From assembly GCA_964590195.1 (NCBI GenBank), contig CAZPWJ010000009.1:1-64000 (forward strand): DNA of 64,000 bases, in the 5' to 3' direction. Below are positions 41,634 through 52,955 of this stretch, in pieces (position 1 is the stretch's first letter; each line of letters starts with the position of its first letter). The position numbers were made by a program, and so were the translations under genes. The stretch is from GCA-2731375 sp964590195 (GTDB lineage Bacteria > Pseudomonadota > Alphaproteobacteria > GCA-2731375). A model generated the notes under the pieces. The model saw only the letters and a list, made by a program, of their open reading frames with translations. It was not told where the DNA came from and ran no database searches.

Positions 41634-43532
41634 CTAGGCCGCATCCAGAATCGTCATGTGTGCGTCCACATGCGCTTCACTGCCATCTTCAAAGGTCACC
41701 GCCAAACTCAGCTCAACCTCTTTCTTGTCGCCATAAAAAGCCTCGATCACGGGGCCGTATTTCTCGGCGATAAAGTTGCGCCGCAGTTTCCGGGTGCGGG
41801 TGATTTCGTTGTCGTCGGCATCCAGATCCTTGCTCAAGAGCAAAAAGCGTTTGATCTGCGATACCGCCGGCAGACCCTGATTGACCTTACGGACTTCCTC
41901 CGCGATCAAGGCCAGAACTTCCGGCTTCTGGCTCAGGTCCATATAGTTGGTGTAGGGCAAAGCCTTGCTTTCGGCCCATTTGCCCACGGTCTCGAAGTCA
42001 ATCGCCACCATGGCCGATATGAACGGGTGGCCGTCGCCGAAAGAGACCACTTCATTGATAAAGGGGCTGAATTTCAGCTTCAATTCAATGAACTGGGGCG
42101 CATAGGGCGTTCCATCGCCCAAGGCGCCCACGTCCTTGGCCCGGTCGATGATCACAAGATGGCCGTGCTCGTCCAGCAGACCCGCATCACCGGTGCGGAA
42201 CCAGCCGCCGTCCGCCATAGCTTCGGCGGTTTTTTCCTCCTGCCGGAAATAACCGGCAAAAACACCCGGGCCCTTGATCTGAACCTCGCTGTTTTCGGCA
42301 ATCCGCACCTCTATCCCGGGACAAGGCAGGCCAACGGTATCGGGACTGGCCTGATCGTCGGGCTGCAGAGAGACCAGGCCGGCGACTTCCGTCATGCCGT
42401 AGACCTGTTTCAAATTCACGCCGAAACCGCGGAAAAAGCGGAAAGTATCCGGCCCCATGGGCGCGCCGCCCGTATAGGCCCAGCGCGTGCGCCGCAGGCC
42501 AAGCTGGTCGCGGACCGGGCCAAAGACCATGAACTCGCCAATCTTGCCGGCCAGCGCCAGACCGCCGGGGACTGGCTTGCCGTCGAACTTCAAGTCTTCG
42601 ATACGTTTGGCGACGTCATTGAAGTAGGCGAAAATCTTGCGCTTTAAGGGCGTTGCATCCGCGCCCCTCAATTGCAGGCTCGAAAGCATGCCTTCCCAGA
42701 CCGCCGGTGGCGCGATGATACCGGTGGGACCCAGTTCACGCAGATCGCGCATCACCGTCGATGGCCCCTCGGGGCAATTGTTGGTGGCACCCACGAGCAG
42801 GCTGATGACCAGGCCATAGACCGTGTCGCCAACCCAGGCCATGGGCAGATAGGACAGATAATCGTCGTCGGCCCGGACATCTTCATTGGCGGCGAAGATC
42901 CTGCCACAAGACAACAGATTCTCGTGGCTCAGCATGACCCCCTTGGGATCACCCGTGGTGCCCGAGGTGTAGCACATCAACGCGACATCATCGGCCCTGC
43001 CCTTGCCGATCTCGGCATCGAAATAGCCGCTATTGGCGCTATCGAAGTCGCGCCCGGCGGCCTGTACCTCGTCAAAGGATTTCAGATAATCCTCGTCGTA
43101 GTCATTCATGCCGCGCGGCCAGCAATAAATCAGCCATTTCAGGTTCGGCAACTGGTCCTTGATCGAGATGATCTTGTCGACCTGCTCCTGATCCTGGGCC
43201 ACGATTATCTTGGCCTCGGAATGATGCAGCACAAAGGCCAGTTCCTTGGCGATGGAATCCTGATAGACCGGCACCGGCATGCCGCCCATGCATTGCGCCG
43301 CGACCTGGGCCCAATAGAGGCTGGGGATGTTGCTGCCGATAATGCCCAGCTTGTCCTCGCGGCCAAAACCCAGCGAGGCCAGGCCAAGGGAAAAGGCACG
43401 GACCTGATCGGCATATTCGGACCAGGTATAAGTCTTCCAGATGCCCAATTCCTTCACTCGCATGGCCGGTTGATCGGCCATGGTTCGGGCATTTTGGAGC
43501 ATATACTCCGGTAATGTTGCTTGCTCCGCCAT
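41634..43532 (-). CDS. Long-chain-type AMP-forming acyl-CoA ligase inside the liv operon
   Basis: A large (632 aa) acyl-CoA synthetase of the FAA1/COG1022 type. Motifs are ALMCYTSGTTGDPKGVMLSH near residue 185, VYGMTEVAGLVSLQ near 375, GDAGLLDEHGHLVIIDRAKD near 448, and ALGDGTPYAPQFIE, which replaces the usual GENIYP form in this subgroup. The preferred start is ATG 43532, four bases after the livG stop; an AAGGAGG sequence inside the livG tail serves as ribosome binding site. Embedding a CoA ligase between livG and livH is a recurrent arrangement and suggests trapping of the imported acid as its CoA thioester. Confidence 0.9.
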   Translation of the reverse strand: MAEQATLPEYMLQNARTMADQPAMRVKELGIWKTYTWSEYADQVRAFSLGLASLGFGREDKLGIIGSNIPSLYWAQVAAQCMGGMPVPVYQDSIAKELAFVLHHSEAKIIVAQDQEQVDKIISIKDQLPNLKWLIYCWPRGMNDYDEDYLKSFDEVQAAGRDFDSANSGYFDAEIGKGRADDVALMCYTSGTTGDPKGVMLSHENLLSCGRIFAANEDVRADDDYLSYLPMAWVGDTVYGLVISLLVGATNNCPEGPSTVMRDLRELGPTGIIAPPAVWEGMLSSLQLRGADATPLKRKIFAYFNDVAKRIEDLKFDGKPVPGGLALAGKIGEFMVFGPVRDQLGLRRTRWAYTGGAPMGPDTFRFFRGFGVNLKQVYGMTEVAGLVSLQPDDQASPDTVGLPCPGIEVRIAENSEVQIKGPGVFAGYFRQEEKTAEAMADGGWFRTGDAGLLDEHGHLVIIDRAKDVGALGDGTPYAPQFIELKLKFSPFINEVVSFGDGHPFISAMVAIDFETVGKWAESKALPYTNYMDLSQKPEVLALIAEEVRKVNQGLPAVSQIKRFLLLSKDLDADDNEITRTRKLRRNFIAEKYGPVIEAFYGDKKEVELSLAVTFEDGSEAHVDAHMTILDAA

Positions 43533-43536
43533 GGTG

Positions 43537-44343
43537 TTAGGCAACCTCCTTGTGATCCGTCGTGCCCAGGTAAGCCTCGATCACCTTTGGATCCGCGCGG
43601 ACTTCGTCGGGCGTGCCTTGGGAAATTTTCTCGCCCATGTCCATCACCATGACATGGTCCGAGATATCCATCACCACGCCCATGTCATGTTCGATCAAGG
43701 CGATGGTCGTGCCCCATTCCTGGTTCACATCCAGGACATAGCGGACCATGTCCTCTTTTTCTTCCTGGTTCATACCGGCCATGGGCTCGTCGAGCAGCAG
43801 CAGGCGCGGTTCCGCCGCCAGGGCGCGGCCCAGCTCGACCCGCTTTTGCAGGCCATAGGCCAGGGCGCCGGCGGGCGTCTTGCGCAGGTCGTTCAATTTC
43901 AGGAAATCGATAATTTCCTCGCACCTTTCCCGATGCTCAACCTCTTCGCGCTGGGCCGGACCCCAATACATAAAGGCCGACAGCAGGCCGGTTTTCATCA
44001 ACACGTTGCGGCCCAACATCAAATTATCCAGCACGCTCAGACCGCGGAACAGCGCGATGTTCTGAAATGTCCGGGCAATACCCAGGGCGGCGATTTCCGA
44101 AGGATTGGTCTCGGTAATATTCGTGCCTTCGAAATTGATGCTGCCTTCATCCGGGTGATAGAAGCCGGAAATCATGTTCAACATGGTGGTTTTACCGGCA
44201 CCGTTTGGGCCGATAATGGCAAATATTTCGCCTTCCTTAACTTCCGCGCCGACATCGACGACGGCGCGCACGCCGCCGAAATTCTTCGACACTCCGTCGA
44301 TCGTGAGTTTTATGCCCCCGCCGGAGCCAGCCGTTTCATTCAT
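43537..44343 (-). CDS. livG: LivG-type ABC transporter ATPase
   Basis: A 268-aa ATPase subunit, first gene of the liv operon. Walker A IIGPNGAGKTTMLNMISGF is near residue 42, the signature region LAYGLQKRVELGRALAAEP near 160, and Walker B RLLLLDEPMAGMNQEE near 180. The LSGGQ-type signature is altered to AYGLQKR, which is normal for LivG. The start is ATG 44343 (MNETAGSGGGIKLTIDGVSK). The 470 bases upstream contain no gene and should carry the operon promoter. Confidence 0.92.
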   Translation of the reverse strand: MNETAGSGGGIKLTIDGVSKNFGGVRAVVDVGAEVKEGEIFAIIGPNGAGKTTMLNMISGFYHPDEGSINFEGTNITETNPSEIAALGIARTFQNIALFRGLSVLDNLMLGRNVLMKTGLLSAFMYWGPAQREEVEHRERCEEIIDFLKLNDLRKTPAGALAYGLQKRVELGRALAAEPRLLLLDEPMAGMNQEEKEDMVRYVLDVNQEWGTTIALIEHDMGVVMDISDHVMVMDMGEKISQGTPDEVRADPKVIEAYLGTTDHKEVA

Positions 44344-44703
44344 GCTGCCGTCACCTTACATTTCCATACAGGCGTATTCGCTCCAACACCGCCCTGAACC
44401 AGGGTGCCGGATCGACTAATTTCATCTGCTCGTCATGATTCAAGCCACCGGCGGCCACGCAAGGCTGCCGTCCAGGCAAGAAATCAGTCTTCAGTATTGG
44501 GAATTCCACACCGCTCGGCCCTGTTACTAACGCTTCTCACTCCCTTTGTGCCGCCTGTGGCGACACGGCATCGGCCAAACTTAGTGCTGATTTTCAGCTT
44601 ATCCGGTTCGACTATGCATAATGTCGCAAGTACTAAAGCGGCTGAAGGCGGCTTGGTCAAGTGCCCCATTGCGCTTGGCTCTTGCGTCCCGATGTACTTG
44701 GCC
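44344..44703. other. Intergenic region upstream of the liv operon
   Basis: About 360 bases with no supported gene before the repeat element. A small perfect hairpin GCTGA-TTT-TCAGC lies at 44586-44598. The region should contain the leftward liv promoter, but I could not pick out a convincing sigma-70 pair. Open frames here show no recognisable protein. Confidence 0.5.
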
Positions 44704-44817
44704 TAGAGCGCGTTTGAAAAAAATGCGCTCAGACTCATAAGAATCGAGCAATTGAACCAATCTCCTAGGTCGCGCCAAATGCGTCCTGGGCGACACATAT
44801 TAACTGAAAATTGCTCT
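44704..44817 (+). repeat. Structured dispersed intergenic repeat, copy B
   Basis: Second copy of the element at 11546-11647. First hairpin GAGCGCGTTT (44706-44715) / AAATGCGCTC (44721-44730) with one G-T pair; shared block TAAGAATCGAGCAATTGAA at 44738-44756; small hairpin GTCGC (44769-44773) / GCGAC (44790-44794); enclosing inverted repeat GAGCAATT (44746-44753) / AATTGCTC (44809-44816); terminal block TGAAAATTGCTCT at 44805-44817. Loops and spacers differ from copy A while arms are kept. It abuts the stop codon of the leftward SDR gene. Confidence 0.7.
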
Positions 44818-45589
44818 AGCCGCGGGCGCCGATGCCGCCATCGATTGTCAGCACGACGCCGGATATATAACTGGCCCGCGCCGATGCCGCGAAGACCACC
44901 AAATCGGCGCATTCCTCAGCTTTCGCGGCCCGTCCCATGGGCCAGATCTTGGTCAATTCCCGCCAGCGCGAGACATCGCCGAACTCCGCCTCGGCCCGCG
45001 ACTTCAACAATGTGGTGATACGGTCGGTTTCCACCGGACCAGGATTTACCGCAAGCACCCGCACGCCATTATCGAGCGAGGCGCCGCCGATGGCGCGGGT
45101 AAAAGCCATCAACGAGGCATTGCCGGCGGAACCGGCGACATAGTTGGCGGCGGGCTTTTCGCCGGCCAGGCCAATGACATTGACGATGACGCCGTTCCCC
45201 CGCGCGGTCATCTGGGCCAGATAATGCCGTGTCATATTGATATAGCCGAACACTTTCAGATCCCAGGCTTCGCGCCATTGCGCTTCCTCGATCGCGGCCA
45301 CGTCGCCGCCCGGAATGGCGCCGGCGTTGTTGATCAGAATATCGACCTCGCCCACCGCCTCGGCCAGTTTCGCCACATTGCCCTGCACGGAAAGATCGAT
45401 GGCATGGGTGGACACCGCCACATCATGGGCCTGTTCGATGATACCCTTTGCGGTTTCCAGGTCCGCCGCCGTGCGCGAGGTCAAATGCACGTTACAGCCT
45501 TCCGCCGCCAGGCCCTTGGCTACGGCCAGTCCGATGCCCTTGGACGCGCCGGTGACCAGCGCGGTTTTGCCCGCTATTTCGAGATCCAT
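44816..45589 (-). CDS. SDR-family protein with altered catalytic residues
   Basis: A 257-aa short-chain dehydrogenase-like protein. The NAD motif TGASKGIGLAVAKGLAAEG and NNAGAIPGG are intact. The usual Ser and YxxxK catalytic motif are not: the region reads NVIGLAGEKPAANYVAGSAG, where the Ser position is Ile/Gly and the Lys of YxxxK is Ser. It may use a different mechanism, bind substrate without catalysis, or act on another chemistry. It is a stand-alone gene divergent from acnA; its stop overlaps the last bases of the repeat element. Confidence 0.8.
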   Translation of the reverse strand: MDLEIAGKTALVTGASKGIGLAVAKGLAAEGCNVHLTSRTAADLETAKGIIEQAHDVAVSTHAIDLSVQGNVAKLAEAVGEVDILINNAGAIPGGDVAAIEEAQWREAWDLKVFGYINMTRHYLAQMTARGNGVIVNVIGLAGEKPAANYVAGSAGNASLMAFTRAIGGASLDNGVRVLAVNPGPVETDRITTLLKSRAEAEFGDVSRWRELTKIWPMGRAAKAEECADLVVFAASARASYISGVVLTIDGGIGARG

Positions 45590-45862
45590 TATAAGCCTCC
45601 CCTGAAACTGTTGAGCCAGCCTAGGGCCTCCTGCGGACTTCGGCCAGAGGAGATCGTAAAATATCCCCTTCTAGGGGCTGATTTCTCAAGCAAAAGGGTC
45701 TATGAAGCGCCTTGTTGGACACAACAGCGGCATGAGACTAGGTCGCGCCGCCGGCACACCGCGCCGCGCGCCACCTCAAGACGCTGCCATTTCGTAACCG
45801 TTTCGCGGCCCCAAGGCATTTTGGCGGCCGAATTGATACCATATAGCAAGAGGAGACTGCCC

Positions 45863-48556
<2,694 letters not shown>

Positions 48557-48581
48557 TTTTTCAGACCACTCGAAACCTGAG

Positions 48582-48613
48582 CGGCCCGGCGCATACAATA
48601 TGTGCCGGGCCGT
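48582..48613 (+). terminator. Terminator after acnA
   Basis: Inverted repeat CGGCCCGGCGCAT / ATGTGCCGGGCCG with one internal G-T pair and a short AT-rich loop, followed by TTTGCCTT, 26 bases after the acnA stop. The T-run is weak but the stem is very stable. Confidence 0.75.
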
Positions 48614-48683
48614 TTGCCTTGAGGCAGGCATGCTCACCGACAATTGACTTTCAGGTGAAGCAAGCGATCACTAAGTTGCAGAC

Positions 48684-49424
48684 ATGAAAATTTTGTCTCG
48701 GGCCATTCTGTCCCTATTTGCCGGTGTTTGTTTGCTGTCCTTCGCCCCGGTCCCTGGCGCCCAGGCCGGGCCGGGCAACCAAGTGGTGGTGGAACTGTAT
48801 ACCTCGCAGGGCTGCAACTCCTGCCCGCCGGCGGACCGCCTGCTGGGCGAACTGGCGGCGCGCGATGACCTTGTCGCCTTGACCTTCAATGTGGACTATT
48901 GGGATTACCTGGGCTGGAAGGACACCCTGGCCCAGCCGGCCCATACGGAGCGCCAGCGCCGTTACGCCGCCGCCTTGCGCAACCGCAGCGTCTATACCCC
49001 GCAGATGGTCATTGGCGGCAGGCAACACGCCGTGGGCTCCGACGCGGCCGCCGTCGATGCCGCGATTGAAGCCGAGCAGCGCCATGGCCGTGGCGCCCCC
49101 GACCTGGCCCTGACCCACAAGGATGGCCGCATTTTGATCTCGTTGGCAGCGGCACCGAACAAGCAGGCGGACGCCATCGTCTGGCTGGTGCGTTATGACC
49201 GGCGCAAGGATGTGCCCATTGAACGCGGCGAAAATGCCGGCAGTAAATTGAGCTATTTCAACGTGGTGCGGGACATGCGCGCCCTGGGCCAGTGGAGCGG
49301 CCAGGCCATGCAGATGGATCTAAGCCGCGAGGAACTGGCCGAGGGCGGCCGGGACGGCTGTGCCATCATCGTGCAAAACGGCCCCGTGGGACCGATCCTG
49401 GCGGCGGCACGCATCACCTTCTAG
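48684..49424 (+). CDS. DUF1223 exported thioredoxin-fold protein
   Basis: A 246-aa secreted protein with an N-terminal signal peptide (hydrophobic ILSLFAGVCLLSFAPVPG, cleavage near AQA-GPGN at about residue 29). The DUF1223 core begins VVVELYTSQGCNSCPPADRL, with a CxxC motif as in thioredoxin-like folds, followed by FNVDYWDYLGWKDTLA and YTPQMVIGGRQHAVGSD. It probably acts as a periplasmic thiol-disulfide protein, but the role is not established. It is monocistronic between the acnA terminator and the nitroreductase gene. Confidence 0.85.
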   Translation: MKILSRAILSLFAGVCLLSFAPVPGAQAGPGNQVVVELYTSQGCNSCPPADRLLGELAARDDLVALTFNVDYWDYLGWKDTLAQPAHTERQRRYAAALRNRSVYTPQMVIGGRQHAVGSDAAAVDAAIEAEQRHGRGAPDLALTHKDGRILISLAAAPNKQADAIVWLVRYDRRKDVPIERGENAGSKLSYFNVVRDMRALGQWSGQAMQMDLSREELAEGGRDGCAIIVQNGPVGPILAAARITF

Positions 49425-49491
49425 ACATTAGCCTCCATTCAGACGATACAGTCGGCAAATTAGTTATGCTGTTTAGTTTGGAGAGTTCATC

Positions 49492-50178
49492 GTGGATCTT
49501 GTCGAGGCCATTGAATCGCGCCGTTCCGTGCGCGCCTATCTACCCACCCCCGTACCCCAGGAAACCGTAGCCAAAATCATGCAGTTGAGCCTGCGCTCCC
49601 CCAGTGGCACCAACATGCAGCCCTGGATCGTGCATGCGGTCTCCGGCGATGTGAAACAGGGTATCACCGACGATGTCATCGCCTCGCGCCTGCGGGTCCG
49701 GGAGACGGGCGTGGCGGAACATGAAGGCGAGAGAGTTTTTTATCCCGACAACCTGGGCGAACCCTGGCGGGCCCGGCGGCGCGCGGTCGGCTGGGATTTG
49801 TACGGCCTGCTGGACATCAAGAAGGGCGACCGGGAGCGTACATTCGAGCAGCATAACCGCAACTACACCCTGTTCGACGCGCCCGTGGGTCTGTTTATCT
49901 TCATCGACAAGTCCCCGGAGGTCGGTTCCTGGCTGGATCTGGGCATGTTGATGCAGACCATCATGCTGGTGGCCCGCGAACACGGCCTGCACACCTGCCC
50001 CCAGGCGGCCTGGCATATCTACCACAAGATCGTGCGCAAATGGACCGGCGCCGGCGAGAACGAAGCGTTGGCAGCGGTCATCACCCTTGGTTACGAAGAC
50101 ACTTCGGCCATCGAAAACACCCTGCGCACACCGCGCGAGCCGCTGGACAAGGTCGTTACGTTTTCGGGCTTCGATTAG
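49492..50178 (+). CDS. Nitroreductase-family flavoprotein
   Basis: A 228-aa FMN-dependent oxidoreductase with the family N-terminus EAIESRRSVRAYLPTPVP, an FMN-binding segment RSPSGTNMQPWIVH near residue 35, and the C-terminal half VAREHGLHTCPQAAW near 165. It starts at GTG 49492 with GGAGAG upstream. Such enzymes reduce nitro compounds, quinones or flavins using NAD(P)H. It is convergent with the amidinotransferase-fold gene ten bases away. Confidence 0.88.
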   Translation: MDLVEAIESRRSVRAYLPTPVPQETVAKIMQLSLRSPSGTNMQPWIVHAVSGDVKQGITDDVIASRLRVRETGVAEHEGERVFYPDNLGEPWRARRRAVGWDLYGLLDIKKGDRERTFEQHNRNYTLFDAPVGLFIFIDKSPEVGSWLDLGMLMQTIMLVAREHGLHTCPQAAWHIYHKIVRKWTGAGENEALAAVITLGYEDTSAIENTLRTPREPLDKVVTFSGFD

Positions 50179-50188
50179 CGCAAATCCA

Positions 50189-51193
50189 TCAAACCGAATC
50201 CCTGATCAACGGGCAGGTGGAACAGTGAATGCCGCCGCCGCCGAGCTGCATTTTGCCGTAGTCGACAGTGATGATTTCAATGCCGTGCTTGTCCAGTTCA
50301 TCCGCCGTCCGGTTGGATGTCCCCCCCGGCATGATGACCCGGCCTGGCCGCACGGCCAGGGCATTTACGATCCAGGCGTCGTCTTCGGGCGAAATCTCGA
50401 TGATGCGGATGCCCATGGCCCGCAGATCCTCTAAAAAGGCATACGGCAATCCTCTTGGGTCGAGCAGGCACAGATCCACATCGATCATCAGCATCCAGCC
50501 ATCAATGTGAATGCTGTAGGCGGGCAAATCCACCACCATCAGGTCGACGCCCTGGCGCTTGAGCACCTCCGCCGTCTGCTCGATCGCCTCGTCGTTGACG
50601 CGGATACCGCGACCCACCACCGCCGTCTGGCTATTCAGCCAGGCAAAGCTGCCGCCTTCGATCATGCCGTTGCCGCTTATGGTACGAAGAATGGGCATGC
50701 CCAGATTGGCCAGGGCGCGTGACACCGTTTGCTCCTCGCCCTGGCGCATCCGGGGCGCCATGCGGCTGACGATGGCGCCGCCCTTGATGGCGAAGGCGGT
50801 ATCGCGGGTATAAACCGACTTGAACTGGTTTTCCTTGACGCCATCGAGATAGACCACTTCGGCCCCTTCCGCCCGCAAGGTGTCGGCCAGGGCATCATGC
50901 TGGGCCTGCATTTCATCGAATGGGGGAATTTCCTCGCTTTGCCAGTACCAGCCGGCTTGCAGATCGCCAAAGGAGCCGATCTCCTCGATGCGCTTGGACG
51001 GGTCGATGATATTGAATTCTTTTCCAGGACGATGCATCAGCACCATCCGGATTTGACCCACATCGTTGTCGCAGCCCCATTCCCGCCCCCAATCCTTGAT
51101 CTGGCGTTCACCGGCCTCGAACGGCGGTTCGGGTTCCGAGCCGAACATCTTGATGGTCGCGCCATAAATTTCACGGTTTTTGGGTATCGCCAT
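50189..51193 (-). CDS. Amidinotransferase/dimethylarginine-dimethylaminohydrolase-fold protein
   Basis: A 334-aa member of the guanidino-group modifying superfamily. Visible active-site pieces are SVYTRDTAFAI near residue 115, GNGMIEGGSFAWLN near 163, a His in PAYSIHIDGWMLMID near 218, and the nucleophilic Cys in LGGGGIHCSTCPLIRD near the C-terminus. The substrate (arginine, dimethylarginine or another amidine) is not predictable. ATG 51193 has GGAGG nine bases before it and is preferred to the upstream in-frame start at 51235. It is divergent from the PNPOx-like gene. Confidence 0.83.
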   Translation of the reverse strand: MAIPKNREIYGATIKMFGSEPEPPFEAGERQIKDWGREWGCDNDVGQIRMVLMHRPGKEFNIIDPSKRIEEIGSFGDLQAGWYWQSEEIPPFDEMQAQHDALADTLRAEGAEVVYLDGVKENQFKSVYTRDTAFAIKGGAIVSRMAPRMRQGEEQTVSRALANLGMPILRTISGNGMIEGGSFAWLNSQTAVVGRGIRVNDEAIEQTAEVLKRQGVDLMVVDLPAYSIHIDGWMLMIDVDLCLLDPRGLPYAFLEDLRAMGIRIIEISPEDDAWIVNALAVRPGRVIMPGGTSNRTADELDKHGIEIITVDYGKMQLGGGGIHCSTCPLIRDSV

Positions 51194-51381
51194 GAGTCCA
51201 TGCCTCCAAAGGAACCAACTTTTGCTGGATATCATAGACAGTTTTCACGGCCGGCAGAATAAAACCTCGGTTCGGGACGGCCGATTGGCATGGTGATTTG
51301 CCGCGAAATTGGACCTTTTGGGCCGCCGTTGTGTGGGCTATGGATCAAGCCAACGCACAACAAAAATTGAGGAGTCGAGCG

Positions 51382-52035
51382 ATGACCGAGACATTGACCA
51401 TGACCGAGCGCACCCGTTTGCGGCGTGTAAGGGAACGTGGGCATTTTGACCGCGAGACCATCTACGGCATTCTTGATGCCATGCCGATGTGCCATGTGGG
51501 CTATGTGATCGATGGCTCCCCCGTCGTGATGCCGACCTTTCAGTGGCGCGAAGGCGATCACGTCTATTGGCATGCCTCGAACGGCGGCCGGGGCATCAAG
51601 GCGGCGGAAGGCAGCCAGGTTTGCCTAACTGTATCGCTGCTGGATGGTCTGGTTCTGGCCCGCAGCGGTCTGCATCATTCGGCCAATTTCCGCTCTGTCA
51701 TGCTGTTTGGCTGCCCGGAAAAGATCGCGGATCCCGAACAGAAAGCGGCGAAACTAAACAATTTCGTCGACCACCTGTATCCCGGGCGCAACGCGACCCT
51801 GCGCCCCATGACCGATGACGAAGTCAAACAGACAGCCGTGCTGTCCCTGCCGATCGAGGAGGCCTCGGCCAAGCTGCGCACCGGCGGCCCGATCGACGAC
51901 GAGGAGGATTACGCCCTGCCGATCTGGGCCGGCGTCGTTCCGGTCAAGATGCAGCTGATGACGCCCGAGCCCGATCCCCGCAACCTCGAAGGCGTGGAGG
52001 CGCCGGACATCACGGAATTTCTCAAGTTGGGATAG
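51382..52035 (+). CDS. Pyridoxamine 5'-phosphate oxidase-like flavin-binding protein
   Basis: A 217-aa split-barrel protein of the PNPOx-like/nitroimidazole-resistance type. It shows TRLRRVRERGHFDRETIYGI at the start, VVMPTFQWREGDHVYWHAS near residue 50 and LARSGLHHSANFRSVMLFG near 95. It binds FMN or another flavin; the reaction is unknown. The start ATG 51382 has GAGGAG upstream; an extension to 51298 looks like leader sequence. It ends 7 bases from the convergent sulfotransferase gene. Confidence 0.86.
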   Translation: MTETLTMTERTRLRRVRERGHFDRETIYGILDAMPMCHVGYVIDGSPVVMPTFQWREGDHVYWHASNGGRGIKAAEGSQVCLTVSLLDGLVLARSGLHHSANFRSVMLFGCPEKIADPEQKAAKLNNFVDHLYPGRNATLRPMTDDEVKQTAVLSLPIEEASAKLRTGGPIDDEEDYALPIWAGVVPVKMQLMTPEPDPRNLEGVEAPDITEFLKLG

Positions 52036-52042
52036 CCGCCAC

Positions 52043-52900
52043 TCATTCCGCCGCCCCGCCTTCCGACAGCCAGCGGGCGCAGTCGGGGCCAAGCTCGTCG
52101 CGGGCGCGGGCCTCGTATGCCTGGCAATCCTCGGCGGTCAGAACATCGCGCCAACGGCCATTCTGGCCTTTGTGAATGAAGACCTGCGCGCCCGCATCCC
52201 AAAAGGCGCCGCCCAACGGCACGCTTTTGGTGGCGTTCGCCTTCATATAGTCAAAGCCGCAAAACTCCACCATTCGCGGCCATTGCGATTCATCTATTGC
52301 GATCTCTAGAAAATCAGCCACCCGGCGCATTTCAGCGGGCATATCGGCCTTCATGTCGGCGAAATGCAGAAACAGCACATTGGGCAGATGCCGGATCTCC
52401 CACCAGGTGCGGATATTCTCCCAATAAGGCCACCAGGGATGGCCGTCTCCGGCCAGCCATTCCTGGAAATATTGCCGGACATCGTCGACGGGTTTCTCGA
52501 TTGGCGGGCCCACAAGGCCTGGCGTGTCATTCAGGGCCTCGTACCAAAGGTCATTGGCATTGGCATGATGGTTGTACATGCTCCAGACCACATCGCGGCC
52601 GTCACGGCCGATATAGATATATTTCGCCCGCGGCGAAAAGACCAGGGCGTCCACCGGCAGGTGGGTCTTGATAAAACGGCGATGGGTCTGCGCCGCCACT
52701 TCCATGCCTTCCTGGCCCTGAAATAGTAGCTGGGAGACGATCTGCTGCACCCATGTCGTGCCGGATTTGGCATAGGTGGAAATTATGATGTCGTCGTCAC
52801 GAAAGTCGAAATCGTCCCAAATCGTCGAATCAAAATGATGATTGTGAAGGTCGCGCTGCTTTCGCGGCCACTGGATTGAGCTTTCCGCCATGTTCCCCAT
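52043..52900 (-). CDS. Sulfotransferase-domain protein
   Basis: A 285-aa sulfotransferase. The 5'-phosphosulfate-binding loop ISTYAKSGTTWVQQIVSQLL is near residue 40, the 3'-phosphate-binding segment YIYIGRDGRDVVWSMYNH near 95, and the C-terminal GAFWDAGAQVFIHKGQNGRW near 240 resembles the eukaryotic-type RKG motif. It uses PAPS to sulfate an alcohol or amine; the acceptor is unknown. An alternative start three codons downstream (MAESS) is possible. It is downstream of a second PNPOx-like gene on the same strand. Confidence 0.87.
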   Translation of the reverse strand: MGNMAESSIQWPRKQRDLHNHHFDSTIWDDFDFRDDDIIISTYAKSGTTWVQQIVSQLLFQGQEGMEVAAQTHRRFIKTHLPVDALVFSPRAKYIYIGRDGRDVVWSMYNHHANANDLWYEALNDTPGLVGPPIEKPVDDVRQYFQEWLAGDGHPWWPYWENIRTWWEIRHLPNVLFLHFADMKADMPAEMRRVADFLEIAIDESQWPRMVEFCGFDYMKANATKSVPLGGAFWDAGAQVFIHKGQNGRWRDVLTAEDCQAYEARARDELGPDCARWLSEGGAAE

Positions 52901-52955
52901 TCCCCATATTCATTGCCCCTAACAATGGTCGAATTTATCAAAGAAGCGAACGAGT

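Noticed and set aside
44404..44706. 100-codon frame in the liv upstream region
   Set aside because: No ribosome binding site, no recognisable protein, and its end lies in the repeat element.
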